Shown: positions 8,078-17,021, numbered from the stretch's first letter. The stretch: DNA of 44,314 nucleotides from Pectinatus sp. (GCA_020025075.1 JAHHSR010000011.1:1-44314), one strand, 5' to 3'. The notes: a model not told the origin generated them from the sequence alone. Numbers and translations are program-made.

Positions 8078-9193
8078 TCAAAAGGCATGAAAGGGACTTT
8101 TGGCTTCTTGGTCGGTGATAATCTCTACTTGAGAAGCATTTTTGCCCAGCGTCAGGCGCAATTTTTCGGCTAAATAGCTTATAGCTGGATACTCGGTGCC
8201 GAAGTGGCCGCCATCGACGACACTAAGTCTGATTTCCTCGGCGTGGCGTGCTTCATGGTACTTGACATCGCTAGTCAGATAAAGGTCAGCGCCGCTAAAT
8301 TTTGCCCTGTCGATAAATTCGGCACCCGCGCCGCTGCAAAGGGCAATTTTTTGCACCGTTTTTTGCCCGCCGTCGATAAAGCGCGGGCAATTTTCGGGCA
8401 AGAGGCGTTTTAGGCGAGCGAGAAAATTTTCCGTTGGCAGGGCTTCTTCTAAACTGCCAATGCGCCCAAGGCCATAGGCAGGCCCTTGATTAGAAAGCGG
8501 GTAAAAGTCATAGGCTGGCTCTTCATAGGGATGAGCGCGCAAGATAGCAGATGTGACTTTCTTTTGTAATTTTTCAGGCAGGATAAATTCGATTTTTATT
8601 TCGTCGACAGTTTCAAGCTGTCCCTCCTGACCGATGAAAGGATTTGTACCCGCTAGCGGCAAAAAACGTCCCTTGCCGCAGATGGAGAAGCTGCAGCTGG
8701 AGTAATTGCCAATATGACCTGCTCCCGCTGAGGCGATGGCCTCGCGCAGCGCTTTTTCGTGTGAGGGGGGCACAAAGACGGCACCTTTTAAAAATTTGTC
8801 CTCAAGCGTAATTGAAAGTGGCTTTACATTTTTTAGGTTAAGTATTTGGCACAAAAGGTCATTGATGCCCTCATTGGCGCTGTCAAAATTTGTGTGGGCG
8901 GAAAAGACGGCAATGTTATGGGCGCAGATTTTTTGCAGTAATGCGCCGAGCGGCAAATCGGTGCGCAGGGTTTTTAAGGGGCGAAAAATCAACGGATGAT
9001 GAGAGATGATGAGCTGGCAATTGTTCTTTATTGCCTGTTCAACGACCTGCTCGGTAACATCAAGGCAGATGAGGATGCGCTCGACATCGAGTGCGCCGTT
9101 ACCCGTCAAAAGACCGGGATTGTCCCAGCTTTCGGCTAGGCGGCGCGGCGCTATTTCTTCCATGGCCGCAAGGACCGTTTGGCATTTAATCAT
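8078..9193 (-). CDS. Nif3-like dinuclear metal-centre protein (YqfO type)
   Basis: Member of the Nif3/DUF34 family, toroidal hexamers with a two-metal site; physiological role unsettled (often annotated GTP cyclohydrolase I type 2 homologue). Metal-ligand motifs are ISHHPLIF, AHTNFDSANEG and VDGGHFGTEYPA. The central part (about residues 125-230) is the PII-like insertion typical of the long Firmicute form, ending RAHPYEEPAYD. Its ATG overlaps the 3' end of trmK by 8 bp, the usual trmK-nif3 pairing. Confidence 0.9.
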   Translation of the reverse strand: MIKCQTVLAAMEEIAPRRLAESWDNPGLLTGNGALDVERILICLDVTEQVVEQAIKNNCQLIISHHPLIFRPLKTLRTDLPLGALLQKICAHNIAVFSAHTNFDSANEGINDLLCQILNLKNVKPLSITLEDKFLKGAVFVPPSHEKALREAIASAGAGHIGNYSSCSFSICGKGRFLPLAGTNPFIGQEGQLETVDEIKIEFILPEKLQKKVTSAILRAHPYEEPAYDFYPLSNQGPAYGLGRIGSLEEALPTENFLARLKRLLPENCPRFIDGGQKTVQKIALCSGAGAEFIDRAKFSGADLYLTSDVKYHEARHAEEIRLSVVDGGHFGTEYPAISYLAEKLRLTLGKNASQVEIITDQEAKSPFHAF

Positions 9194-9869
9194 TTTTTAA
9201 GTTCTCCAGTTGCTCTAAAAACTCGATTTTTTCCTTTAGTGTTTCTTCGGTGGTGGCACAGCTATTTTTGAGGCCGCAAATGATTTTTTCTTCGCGTTTT
9301 ATAAGCCCGTCTAGATATTCGTCCCAAAGTGATGCCGGACGCTCTTGGAGGAGACAAGGCCCGATTTTTAAAGAAAAATCAGACGGCACAGGTTTTTTCC
9401 CCGGCAGGGCAAAGATGATTTGGTAAAGATGGTCGCTGTCTTTGGCGAGTGCTTCTTTTTTTATGTGCCAGCCAAGCTCATAGAGGTTTTTTCGCACCTT
9501 GTCAGCGGCTAGTTGCGGCTGCAAGATAAGTCCCTTGAGGCTTTTAAAAACGGCGGGACTGTTTTTTAAAAGCTCGTTTATTAATAAGCCCCCCATGCCG
9601 GAAAAGACGGCAATGTCTACTTCACTAGCGCGCAGCGGCTCAAGGCCGCTGCCACGCCGGACAGAGATTTTTTCTTCGAGCTGGGCATTTTTTATATTTT
9701 GCCGGGCGCCTAAATAGGGCCCTTCATTGAAATCGCAGGCAATGGCATATTTGGCTATGCCGCTTTGCACGGCGAAGATAGGCAAACTGGCGTGGTCCGT
9801 CCCGATGTCGGCAAAAGATGTGCCCTTTGGGAGAAAGGAGGCCACGGCTGTTAAGCGTGGGTTGAGCAT
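9186..9869 (-). CDS. trmK: tRNA (adenine(22)-N1)-methyltransferase
   Basis: SAM-dependent enzyme that methylates N1 of A22 in tRNA. The Rossmann motif ADIGTDHASLPIFAVQSG is at about 19-36, with FSGMGGLLINELL further on. Length 227 matches TrmK (YqfN). ATG 9869 is preceded by GAGGA at 9 nt. It is followed directly by the overlapping nif3-like gene and lies 21 bp after fbp, so the three are likely cotranscribed. Confidence 0.9.
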   Translation of the reverse strand: MLNPRLTAVASFLPKGTSFADIGTDHASLPIFAVQSGIAKYAIACDFNEGPYLGARQNIKNAQLEEKISVRRGSGLEPLRASEVDIAVFSGMGGLLINELLKNSPAVFKSLKGLILQPQLAADKVRKNLYELGWHIKKEALAKDSDHLYQIIFALPGKKPVPSDFSLKIGPCLLQERPASLWDEYLDGLIKREEKIICGLKNSCATTEETLKEKIEFLEQLENLKND

Positions 9870-9890
9870 GTAATTGATTCCTCGTTAAAA

Positions 9891-11873
9891 TTAATCCATC
9901 GGCTGCAAAATACCGTTTTTATAAAGCAGCATGAGATGGTAAAGGTCATTTATTTGTTCTTGTATTTTTTGGCCCTCGTCGGTGTCGGCGATGGTCGTCT
10001 GATAGCTTTGTACTTCCATGGATTTGGTAACGGATTCAATATCCTTGTTTTCCATTATGGCTTCGCGGACATTGGTAAAGTCGCGGTGCTCGATAAGGCG
10101 CAGCCCGCGCGAATTGGAGACGAGCGTAAAGCCGGCAATACCCGTTTTCTTGTGGTAGGCGCGGCAAAAACCGCCATCGATGACAATGGCCTTGCCGCCC
10201 GCTTTGATAGGATTTTCCCCATCTTTGACCTTGATGGGCACATGGCCGTTGATGATGTGGCCGCGCTTGGGGTCAAGATTGAATTCCTTCAAGATGTATT
10301 CGCAGAATTTTGGCTGGTCGTAGTAAACAAAATAATCGTCGGAAGGTTCTTTCCAAAGCTCTTTGTCGGTTGTGAAGACGCGTTCAAAAGTCTTCATCTC
10401 GCGCCCGGAAAACGGCGAATTGCGCCCGCACCACAGATACCACATGAAGTCGTTGGTCGTCTGTTCATATTCGCCAAAATAAGCCTGACGAATTTTTCTG
10501 TCGACAAAATCAAGGTAGGCACGTCCGCTGAGATTTTTTCCTTCGAATTTGAGCATTCTGAAATTTCCTGCTTCATCTACGGGAACGCAGCCGTGAAAGA
10601 GGAGATTGCCATTATAGCATTTATAAAGGCTGCCCTTTTGGTAGAGAAAGTTGACATGGCGTTTTAGCTGGGGGCTTTCCGTAAAGGACGAGTGAAGATT
10701 TTTGATGATTTCCCTTTCCCCTTCCGTGAGGCGCAAAGGGTCATTAGGGTCAGTGGTAGGAAAATGTTTTTGCGTCAAAGGATAAACTTTGCCGCCAATT
10801 TCAATCGTGTAATTTTTATAATCTATTTTATCAATGAGGATGCGCGAATCTATATGCCATTCGGGATTGCGCCGAATCATGTCCGCCTCGAGCTTGAACA
10901 TGATGATGGCGATAGCCTTTTGGGCGGCCTTGGTTGGCTCTTCTTCCGGGTAAAGGGAAGCGGCGAATAAAAATAATGGCCGGACGCTGATGGCATAGCC
11001 GCGCTCTAAGACTTCAACATTATCATATTTAAGGCAAATGCGCATAATTTCAGCGATGCAGACGTCGTTGCCGCAAGCAGCGCCCATCCACAAGACATCA
11101 TGATTGCCCCATTGAATGTCAATGCTGTGATGGCGCATGACCATATCTAAAATGCTGTCGGGCCTTTTGCCGCGGTCGAAAAAGTCACCGACAATATGCA
11201 GCCTTGCTACTGCCAGGCGCTTGATGAGCGTAGTCAAGGCGATGATGAAATCATCAGCGCTGCCGATGCTGATGAGCGTATCGAGCATTTTGCGGCGATA
11301 GACGCGCGGCACGTAGTCGGCGTCAGGACGGCCGCGTAAAAGTTCATCAATTATTGAGCCATATCCTTTGGGGATGGCTTTATTTATTTCGCTCGGCTCG
11401 TATTTGTAGGACATGAACTTGGCTAGGTCTAAAAGATTCAAGATAAGGCGCCGGTAGTATTCTGGCGTCAAAAGCTCAAGCTTTTTTAAGGCAGCGAGTT
11501 TTTCTTGCGGATAGTAGATAAGCGTGCAAAAGTCAGCCTTTTCATCGGTGCTCATCATGCCCTCAAAGACTTTGTCAACTTTTTCCTTGATGACGCCGGA
11601 GCAGTTATTTAGAATGTGGAAAAAAGATTCGTATTCGCCGTGCAAATCACTCATAAAATGCTCGGTGGGCTTGGGCAAGCTCAAGACACCGTTGAGATGA
11701 ATAAGCTCCGTATAGACGGATTGGCGGGTGGGGTACTTTTCAGACAGTAATTTGAGATAGCGGTACTTTTGTTCTTGGTAATTCAAAACGCGTTTGCTGC
11801 TACATGAAGATGACCTGCGCGTTTGTAGTATGCCGCAAAGAAATTGCAGCGCCAGCTGTTGAGCGGGCTCCAT
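9891..11873 (-). CDS. fbp: Fructose-1,6-bisphosphatase, class III
   Basis: Gluconeogenic phosphatase of the Firmicute class III type, a metallophosphoesterase. Motifs in order: SDLHGEYESF (about 82-91), GDFFDRGKRPD, WGNHDVLWMGAA and NGHVPIKVK. Its 660 residues match the family. The start is uncertain: ATG 11873 has no nearby ribosome binding site, the best one (AGAAAGGGG, 11919-11910) lies over 30 nt upstream, and the first 35 residues are not obviously conserved. A TTG near residue 36 would suit the conserved start but also lacks a ribosome binding site. A likely promoter -10 (TATGATAAAAT region) lies near 11985. Confidence 0.93.
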   Translation of the reverse strand: MEPAQQLALQFLCGILQTRRSSSCSSKRVLNYQEQKYRYLKLLSEKYPTRQSVYTELIHLNGVLSLPKPTEHFMSDLHGEYESFFHILNNCSGVIKEKVDKVFEGMMSTDEKADFCTLIYYPQEKLAALKKLELLTPEYYRRLILNLLDLAKFMSYKYEPSEINKAIPKGYGSIIDELLRGRPDADYVPRVYRRKMLDTLISIGSADDFIIALTTLIKRLAVARLHIVGDFFDRGKRPDSILDMVMRHHSIDIQWGNHDVLWMGAACGNDVCIAEIMRICLKYDNVEVLERGYAISVRPLFLFAASLYPEEEPTKAAQKAIAIIMFKLEADMIRRNPEWHIDSRILIDKIDYKNYTIEIGGKVYPLTQKHFPTTDPNDPLRLTEGEREIIKNLHSSFTESPQLKRHVNFLYQKGSLYKCYNGNLLFHGCVPVDEAGNFRMLKFEGKNLSGRAYLDFVDRKIRQAYFGEYEQTTNDFMWYLWCGRNSPFSGREMKTFERVFTTDKELWKEPSDDYFVYYDQPKFCEYILKEFNLDPKRGHIINGHVPIKVKDGENPIKAGGKAIVIDGGFCRAYHKKTGIAGFTLVSNSRGLRLIEHRDFTNVREAIMENKDIESVTKSMEVQSYQTTIADTDEGQKIQEQINDLYHLMLLYKNGILQPMD

Positions 11874-12018
11874 GGTAGCTTGACGGGCAGCTCATCTAAT
11901 GATAGCTTTCCCCTTTCTTGATGATAAAATAGAGGATATTTGCACTTTTTAGCGCCAAAAGAGTCAGATGTCCTCATAATTTTATTTTATCATATGGAAA
12001 AAGAAAAGTCGCATTGAT

Positions 12019-15000
12019 TTATTCATTTTTGTCGGTATTATTTAGCTGCGCAATAATAGAAAATATTTTTTGCAAAAACTCTTTTTGTGTGCTGCTATTG
12101 CCTTCCAAGCAAATATTTAAAGGTGAATAGCCTTCGATGCCTTCTTCGAAGCGGCAGACGGCATGGTAAGGGCAAAAAGCACAGGCTGATTTTTTATCTG
12201 CTTTATAGGGGCGCACGGCAATGTTGCCGCTCATGATGTCCTGCCCCGTTTTTTGCAGCATGTAAGAGCAGTATTTGATAAGAGCTTCAAATTCGTCAGA
12301 AGTTTTTACGCTTTCAAAGCTCGTTTTGGACAAGGTGCCCTGCTTGGTGAAACTTGGCTTGATGAAAGATAGTGAGGCATCAATATTTTTTATTACTTCT
12401 TGGTCGTCTAAGAGCCAGCCGGGCATGCGCAGCTCTTTTTTTAGCGCAGCCTCAATGGTGCTGGAGGTTGCTTTTTGCTTGAAAGACAAAGGAGCGCGGT
12501 GAAAGAGAAAGCAATATAAGATACCGGCGGGCAAAGGGTCTTTTAAGTTTAAAAGACCGGCTGAATTGAGTGCGGCGAGCATGTAAGTTAAAAGTTGTAG
12601 TTTTAGGCCGTAGTAGACCTGTGTGACGGAAATATTGCTTTTTTCTGATGACTTGTAGTCGATGATTAAAAGGTGCTTGCCATCTGAATCGATGCGGTCA
12701 ATTTTGCCATTGACGTTCAAGACAAGATTATCATTTAATTGATGGCGAACAGGTCGCAAATCGCCTCTGCCAAATGTTTTTTCAACAGCAATGGTCTTAA
12801 ATTGGCTATTTGTGGCAAATTGGCGCAGGCGGTCAATTGTCTTGTGGGCAGTCTGGGAAAGGCGCCTTAATAGATGGCGATATTGGCCAGAGCTCAAGAG
12901 GATATCGCTGGGCAAATTGTCGATGACGGCTTTTAGAGCTTCATCGCAAAAGGCGTCGCTTTGTGCATCGTGAAGTGAGGCCCAATCCAGTTTTTTGTCT
13001 AGAAGTGCCTGTCCAAAATTGTAGAGTGTATCGTGCAAGAAGTTGCCTAGGTCAAGTGGTGTAAAGGCAAATTCGGGTCTTTCTTCAAGGCGCAGGGCAT
13101 AGCGGGAAAAGTGACTGAAAGGGCAGCTGTTGAAACTTTCAAAGCGCGTGACGCTGCCGGAAAGCACGCCTTTTGGGGCATATAGTTGACGGGCGATTGC
13201 CCTGCTGAGTTTTGGAGGCGGCGCACTGGCAAAGAGGCCATCAAGAGCACCTTTAAGGCGTGTTTTTAAAGAATCATCTGTTAAAAGAAAATTATAGACA
13301 TCTTGCCAAAAAGGGTAAATTTCGCCGCTTTCCCTGTAAAGGCGCAGGGCGGAAATAAGCTGTGCAATGGCAAAATCTGGTGTAGCAAGGCGACTTAAAG
13401 CATCATTTTCATCGCGCTGGTCTAAAAGCAGGGAGAAAAAAGATTTTTCGTCAAAAGAAAAGATGTTTAACAGGCGGTCAATAAGGCAAGAGCGGCCGAG
13501 ACTTTTATTTTCGCTATCAGAGAGAGTATAGGAGATGAACAAGAAGCGGCGCGCAAGAGTGAAGGCGCGATAAAGGAGAAAATTTTCGGCAAAGCTGTCT
13601 TCACTGCTGCTATGGGATAGCTTAATGCCCAAATCAGAAAGTACGAGTCTGTCAGCTTCATTTAAAAGACTATTTAGCATGCCTTTGCGTGGCATGATGC
13701 CGTCATTTGCGCCCAGGATAAAGATGATTTGCTTATTTTCAAGGCTGTTTTGGTCGAGCTTTGAAATGCTCACGTAGTCAAGGCCAGGCGGAATCATCGC
13801 TATTTTAAGTGCATCGAGCCCATCTGATAAGATGACCGCATATTTTTTTGTGTCCAGCAGTAAAGCACCGCATGATTCGACGAGCTGGTCCATGAGCGTG
13901 ATGGTATCCTGCCAGATTTGGCGGTGTTCGCTGGCGTCTGCAAGACGCCCTTGTGAGGTGGCTTCTTCTTGCCAAAGCGATAGTTTTTGCGGCACTTCTA
14001 AAAGGCAGAGAAAATTATAAAGGGCTGTTGTATAATCGCGCACGTCGGAAGCGTTGGCAAGTTCATTGGAAAAGATTTCTAGGGGGGTGAGAGCGCGCTT
14101 TTTTATCTCGTTTATTAAGGCGAGTTGTTTTTGCTTTTTTTCTTCCGTCTGATATTTTTTGGAAGAAAATTCCCAGTTTGCCAGCCAGCGTTTTTTGCCC
14201 TTGATGCCGAATTGCAGCACATAGTTTTCGATTAAATCCACTTCGTCGCGCGTGAGAGGGAAAAAATCAGTTTTTAGGCAGCGCATGAGCGGTTCGTACT
14301 GCCAGCCTTGTACAGCCTCAAGTGAGGAGCAGATTAGTTCGGCAAGGGGATGGTGGATGAAAAGGCGTTTTTGGTCACTAAAAAAAGGTAGCTTGAACTT
14401 GCCGAAGGTATCACGCAATAATGGCTCATAGCTTTCACTGCGATAGATGACGCCAATATCGCGGTAATGAAATCCTGCTTCGTGACAAAGCTGCAAAATT
14501 TTTGTAGCGACGGCATGGACTTCAAGGCGTGCATTGGCTGCTTCTGTAATGGCAAGGCCTGTTGGCACTTGCTTTTTTTCGAGCGAGCGAAAGTGAAAGA
14601 GATTGTCCTTTACTGTTTGCAGTGCGAGAGAGAGGAAGCGGTGTGTTTCTTTTAGGATAGTTGTTTTCGTTGTAAGGGAAAGTTTTTGACAAAGCGATTT
14701 CATTTCGCGATATGTTTTGCTAGGCCGATAAAAAAGAGATGTTTCCAAATCATTTTGAGCACTTTCCGGTTCGTCAAGGCAGAGCGTGATGTGTGCATTT
14801 TTGGTCTTCTTTAAGAGAGCGGTAATGAGCAGAATTTCTTGCGGATTAAAAAAGCTAAAGCCATCGAGCCATATCTCTGCTCCTTCCAGCCAGGAGGAAG
14901 CAGCAATTTTTTGTGTTGCCAGCGGCAGCATTTCAGCTCCGTCATTAAAACGAGGCTGCATTTCTTTTTGAAAGCGCTCGTAGAGCAGGGCAATGTCATG

Positions 15001-15468
15001 CAGTTTTTGACCAAACTGTGCTTCGGAAACATCTTGCGCTGCCTCTTTTAAATCTTCTGCACTCACACCATAGGTCTTTAGTTCGTCGACAAGTTCGGCT
15101 AAAGAGGCAGTAAAGTGATGCTGCCTTGCAATGTGCGCTAAGGCTGTAAGCTCAGATTTGCTTTCAGCGACGGTATGCGACAATAAAAGCACTTTGCCGA
15201 TTTCCGAAAGGCGCGTCTTTTCATCACTGCAGCTTTGCGAGAGGATATTATGGCAGAGGCGGCGAAAGCCAAAAACAAAGGCGCGCGAAAAGCCGCCTTG
15301 TTCCTTGGTCATAGCGGCAAGCTGCTGCTCTAGCTTGAATGTCATGTGTTCTGGCAAAAGCAGGATAAGAGGCGGCCCTAAGGGGTCTTTTTGCAAGGCG
15401 GCGCAGATGTCATCTAGGCAGCGTTTGGTTTTGCCTGTGCCCGACGTGCCAATGATAAATTCAAACAA
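12019..15468 (-). CDS. addB: AddB-type helicase-nuclease subunit
   Basis: Subunit of AddAB, the RecBCD-equivalent helicase-nuclease for double-strand break repair. The N-terminus carries Walker A GTSGTGKT (7-14). The C-terminal PD-(D/E)XK nuclease has GKIDRID and IIDYKSSEK (about 930-945). Iron-sulfur cluster cysteines are NSCPF (near 780) and CAFCPYHAVC (near 1096-1105), the AddB pattern. Length 1149 is typical. Start is TTG with a strong AAGGAGGG 8 nt upstream. addA, usually the next gene, is absent here: downstream is a 145-bp gap and then fbp. Confidence 0.9.
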   Translation of the reverse strand: MFEFIIGTSGTGKTKRCLDDICAALQKDPLGPPLILLLPEHMTFKLEQQLAAMTKEQGGFSRAFVFGFRRLCHNILSQSCSDEKTRLSEIGKVLLLSHTVAESKSELTALAHIARQHHFTASLAELVDELKTYGVSAEDLKEAAQDVSEAQFGQKLHDIALLYERFQKEMQPRFNDGAEMLPLATQKIAASSWLEGAEIWLDGFSFFNPQEILLITALLKKTKNAHITLCLDEPESAQNDLETSLFYRPSKTYREMKSLCQKLSLTTKTTILKETHRFLSLALQTVKDNLFHFRSLEKKQVPTGLAITEAANARLEVHAVATKILQLCHEAGFHYRDIGVIYRSESYEPLLRDTFGKFKLPFFSDQKRLFIHHPLAELICSSLEAVQGWQYEPLMRCLKTDFFPLTRDEVDLIENYVLQFGIKGKKRWLANWEFSSKKYQTEEKKQKQLALINEIKKRALTPLEIFSNELANASDVRDYTTALYNFLCLLEVPQKLSLWQEEATSQGRLADASEHRQIWQDTITLMDQLVESCGALLLDTKKYAVILSDGLDALKIAMIPPGLDYVSISKLDQNSLENKQIIFILGANDGIMPRKGMLNSLLNEADRLVLSDLGIKLSHSSSEDSFAENFLLYRAFTLARRFLFISYTLSDSENKSLGRSCLIDRLLNIFSFDEKSFFSLLLDQRDENDALSRLATPDFAIAQLISALRLYRESGEIYPFWQDVYNFLLTDDSLKTRLKGALDGLFASAPPPKLSRAIARQLYAPKGVLSGSVTRFESFNSCPFSHFSRYALRLEERPEFAFTPLDLGNFLHDTLYNFGQALLDKKLDWASLHDAQSDAFCDEALKAVIDNLPSDILLSSGQYRHLLRRLSQTAHKTIDRLRQFATNSQFKTIAVEKTFGRGDLRPVRHQLNDNLVLNVNGKIDRIDSDGKHLLIIDYKSSEKSNISVTQVYYGLKLQLLTYMLAALNSAGLLNLKDPLPAGILYCFLFHRAPLSFKQKATSSTIEAALKKELRMPGWLLDDQEVIKNIDASLSFIKPSFTKQGTLSKTSFESVKTSDEFEALIKYCSYMLQKTGQDIMSGNIAVRPYKADKKSACAFCPYHAVCRFEEGIEGYSPLNICLEGNSSTQKEFLQKIFSIIAQLNNTDKNE

Positions 15469-15487
15469 GCAAAGGCCCTCCTTTTTT

Positions 15488-15706
15488 TTAAAATGAAAAA
15501 ATTTTTTTGCAACCGTAAAAGATGCCGCTGTATAGGAGCAAAAGCAGCAAAGAGGCGATAATCATTCCCATAGCTTTAGGAACGAAAGAGGCTGTAAGGG
15601 AATAAAAAATAATCCAAGAAAAAGCAGCAAAGCAGATGAGCATGAGTAAAAAAAGGCATTTTATTAATTTTAAAAGCATAGTGGTGATTGCCGCAAAGGC
15701 AGTCAT
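15488..15706 (-). CDS. Small two-helix membrane protein
   Basis: A 72-residue protein with two hydrophobic helices (about 8-33 and 42-63) and a short basic tail. I do not recognise it. ATG with GGAAAGGATG upstream is a good translation start. It lies 19 bp before addB and its stop is next to the addB ribosome binding site, so it is probably cotranscribed with addB. Confidence 0.6.
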   Translation of the reverse strand: MTAFAAITTMLLKLIKCLFLLMLICFAAFSWIIFYSLTASFVPKAMGMIIASLLLLLLYSGIFYGCKKIFSF

Positions 15707-15747
15707 TCACATCCTTTCCGTATTTTATAGCTATATTTTAACACAAT

Positions 15748-15784
15748 ACGCCAGGGGACTTTCGCCTCTTAGGCGAGAGGGCGT
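15748..15784 (-). repeat. Stem-loop resembling the IS200/IS605 right end
   Basis: A 9-bp stem (15759-15767 with 15771-15779, one G-T pair) sits inside an outer stem ACGCC/GGCGT (15748-15752 with 15780-15784), with a 6-nt one-sided bulge. Read on the minus strand it has the order CGCC, a hairpin with core CCTAAGAGG, then CTGGCG. This is the same order and the same core as at positions 4-43. Confidence 0.5.
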
Positions 15785-15827
15785 TTACTGTATTAGGGTG
15801 CGTGGAGCTGGTTTTGGGTGGCAGTCA

Positions 15828-15879
15828 ATTTGTTATTTATAATACTTATTAATATTAATAAGTATTATAAATAACAAAT
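15828..15879. repeat. Perfect 52-bp palindrome
   Basis: Two 26-bp arms meet at 15853/15854 with no mismatch and no loop; almost entirely A/T, core TTAATATTAA. It lies between a divergent minus-strand gene and the plus-strand RraA-like gene, upstream of the latter's predicted promoter. There is no T tract, so it is not an ordinary terminator. Confidence 0.9.
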
Positions 15880-15903
15880 ATGAAAAAAAGAGCGGCCAAA
15901 GTA

Positions 15904-15932
15904 TTGTTTTTTGTGTTTCGAAAGACTATATT
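15904..15932 (+). promoter_or_regulatory. Predicted promoter for the RraA-like gene
   Basis: TTGTTT (15904-15909) and TATATT (15927-15932) are 17 bp apart. Transcription would start near 15939, 64 nt before the coding start. Confidence 0.5.
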
Positions 15933-16002
15933 AATGGTAGTGAAAGTGATGCCGCAAATGAGGCCACGCATTTGCTAATACATATAAATGGAGGCAGTTT
16001 CG

Positions 16003-16692
16003 ATGATTACGACAAAACCCTTAGGAGAACCGTTAAAAGAAGAACAGTTGAAAAGATTGCAGAATTTGGCAGTTGCCGAATTGTGCGATGGGATGTCCTT
16101 GCTCGGTATACCGCGCAGCGGCTGTATGGATGCTGAAATTAAGCCGATTGATAAGAAATCGTCGTTTATTGGCGTTGCTTGTACGGTAAAGGCTGTTGAT
16201 GGCAATCTGACACCCGTTCAATATGCTATTGAAAAAGCTAAGGCTGGTTACTGCCTCGTTGTCGATACGGAAGGCTTTAAAGAAGGACCTTACATGGGTG
16301 AGCTTATGGCTCTTACGGCGCAGGACCTTGGTTTAGAAGCAATTGTCATTGACGGCTATGTTCGCGATTCCCTTCTCATTGAAAAAATGGAATTTCCGGT
16401 CTTCTGCCGTGGCTATATGCCGCGCACGCCGAAAAAAGCGCAAGAAGGCGAAATCAATGGCCCGATTTGCTGCGCTGGCGTTAAGGTAATGCCCGGAGAT
16501 GTCATCATGGGCGATTATGATGGAGTAGTCGTTATCCCGCGCGCTCAGCTCGATGAAGTTATTGAAGCCGCAGAAAAGCGTCACAATAACGATGAACATC
16601 GTCGTGTCCGCATCGAAGAATTTTTCGACCAGAACGAAGAAAATAGTCAGCATAAGGATTTTGCTACGCTCAACAGCGATGCTGCAAAATAA
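16003..16692 (+). CDS. RraA-like family protein
   Basis: RraA/HMG-aldolase fold protein. Some relatives inhibit RNase E; others are metal-dependent 4-hydroxy-4-methyl-2-oxoglutarate aldolases or oxaloacetate decarboxylases. Seen here: ELCDGM near the N-terminus, IDGYVRDS (the RD pair that binds substrate and metal in aldolases) and GDYDGVVVIPR. The RD motif favours an aldolase/decarboxylase-like role; the substrate is unknown. Start ATG 16003 (229 aa) is set by GGAGG 7-8 nt upstream; the upstream in-frame ATG 15988 has no ribosome binding site. It is monocistronic, with its own promoter and terminator. Confidence 0.82.
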   Translation: MITTKPLGEPLKEEQLKRLQNLAVAELCDGMSLLGIPRSGCMDAEIKPIDKKSSFIGVACTVKAVDGNLTPVQYAIEKAKAGYCLVVDTEGFKEGPYMGELMALTAQDLGLEAIVIDGYVRDSLLIEKMEFPVFCRGYMPRTPKKAQEGEINGPICCAGVKVMPGDVIMGDYDGVVVIPRAQLDEVIEAAEKRHNNDEHRRVRIEEFFDQNEENSQHKDFATLNSDAAK

Positions 16693-16713
16693 ATTTGAAA
16701 AAAGATAGTCTTT

Positions 16714-16756
16714 GCCCCCGCAAGATGAGGAAACTGAGCTTGCAGGGGCCTTTTTA
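16714..16756 (+). terminator. Terminator of the RraA-like gene
   Basis: GCCCCCGCAAG (16714-16724) pairs with CTTGCAGGGGC (16739-16749) with one mismatch, followed by T5. Confidence 0.85.
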
Positions 16757-16790
16757 TTATGGCAATTATTTTTGAAATAATTTTGGAATA

Positions 16791-16842
16791 AAAAAGCCAC
16801 ACGAAGCCATCCTCATAGAGAATGCCAATCGTGTGGCTTTTT
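16791..16842. terminator. Bidirectional terminator serving tRNA-Arg
   Basis: A perfect 14-bp stem (16791-16804 with 16829-16842) contains GCCACACGA, with A5 and T5 at its ends and a 24-nt loop. It lies 47 nt past the tRNA 3' end on the minus strand. Confidence 0.8.
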
Positions 16843-16889
16843 GCAGTAAGGCTGCAGCAGGAGCTGCCCGTTCTTATTTTGCGTTTGAA

Positions 16890-16966
16890 TGGTGCGATTG
16901 GTGAGATTCGAACTCACGATCTTTCGCTTAGGAGGCGAATGCATTATCCAGCTATGCTACAACCGC
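16890..16966 (-). tRNA. tRNA-Arg (anticodon CCT)
   Basis: A 77-nt cloverleaf with encoded CCA. The acceptor stem is GCGGTTG with CAATCGC (one G-U pair). The anticodon stem TTCGC/GCGAA encloses loop CTCCTAA, giving anticodon CCT, which reads AGG (arginine). The T arm has GTTCGAATC. Confidence 0.97.
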
Positions 16967-16978
16967 ATTAACAAAATA

Positions 16979-17007
16979 ATTTTATCAAAAGAAAAAGTAT
17001 TTTGCAA
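16979..17007 (-). promoter_or_regulatory. Promoter of tRNA-Arg
   Basis: On the minus strand TTGCAA (17007-17002) and TAAAAT (16984-16979) are 17 bp apart, with the predicted start a few bases before the tRNA 5' end. Confidence 0.65.
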
Positions 17008-17021
17008 GTGCTGGAGAATTT

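Noticed and set aside
9936..10667. 243-codon plus-strand frame
   Set aside because: Antisense shadow of class III fructose-bisphosphatase, whose metallophosphatase motifs are intact.
11783..11977. 64-codon frame upstream of and overlapping fbp
   Set aside because: Shifted frame over the fbp start with mixed composition and no ribosome binding site at its ATG; its ATG lies too close to the likely promoter.
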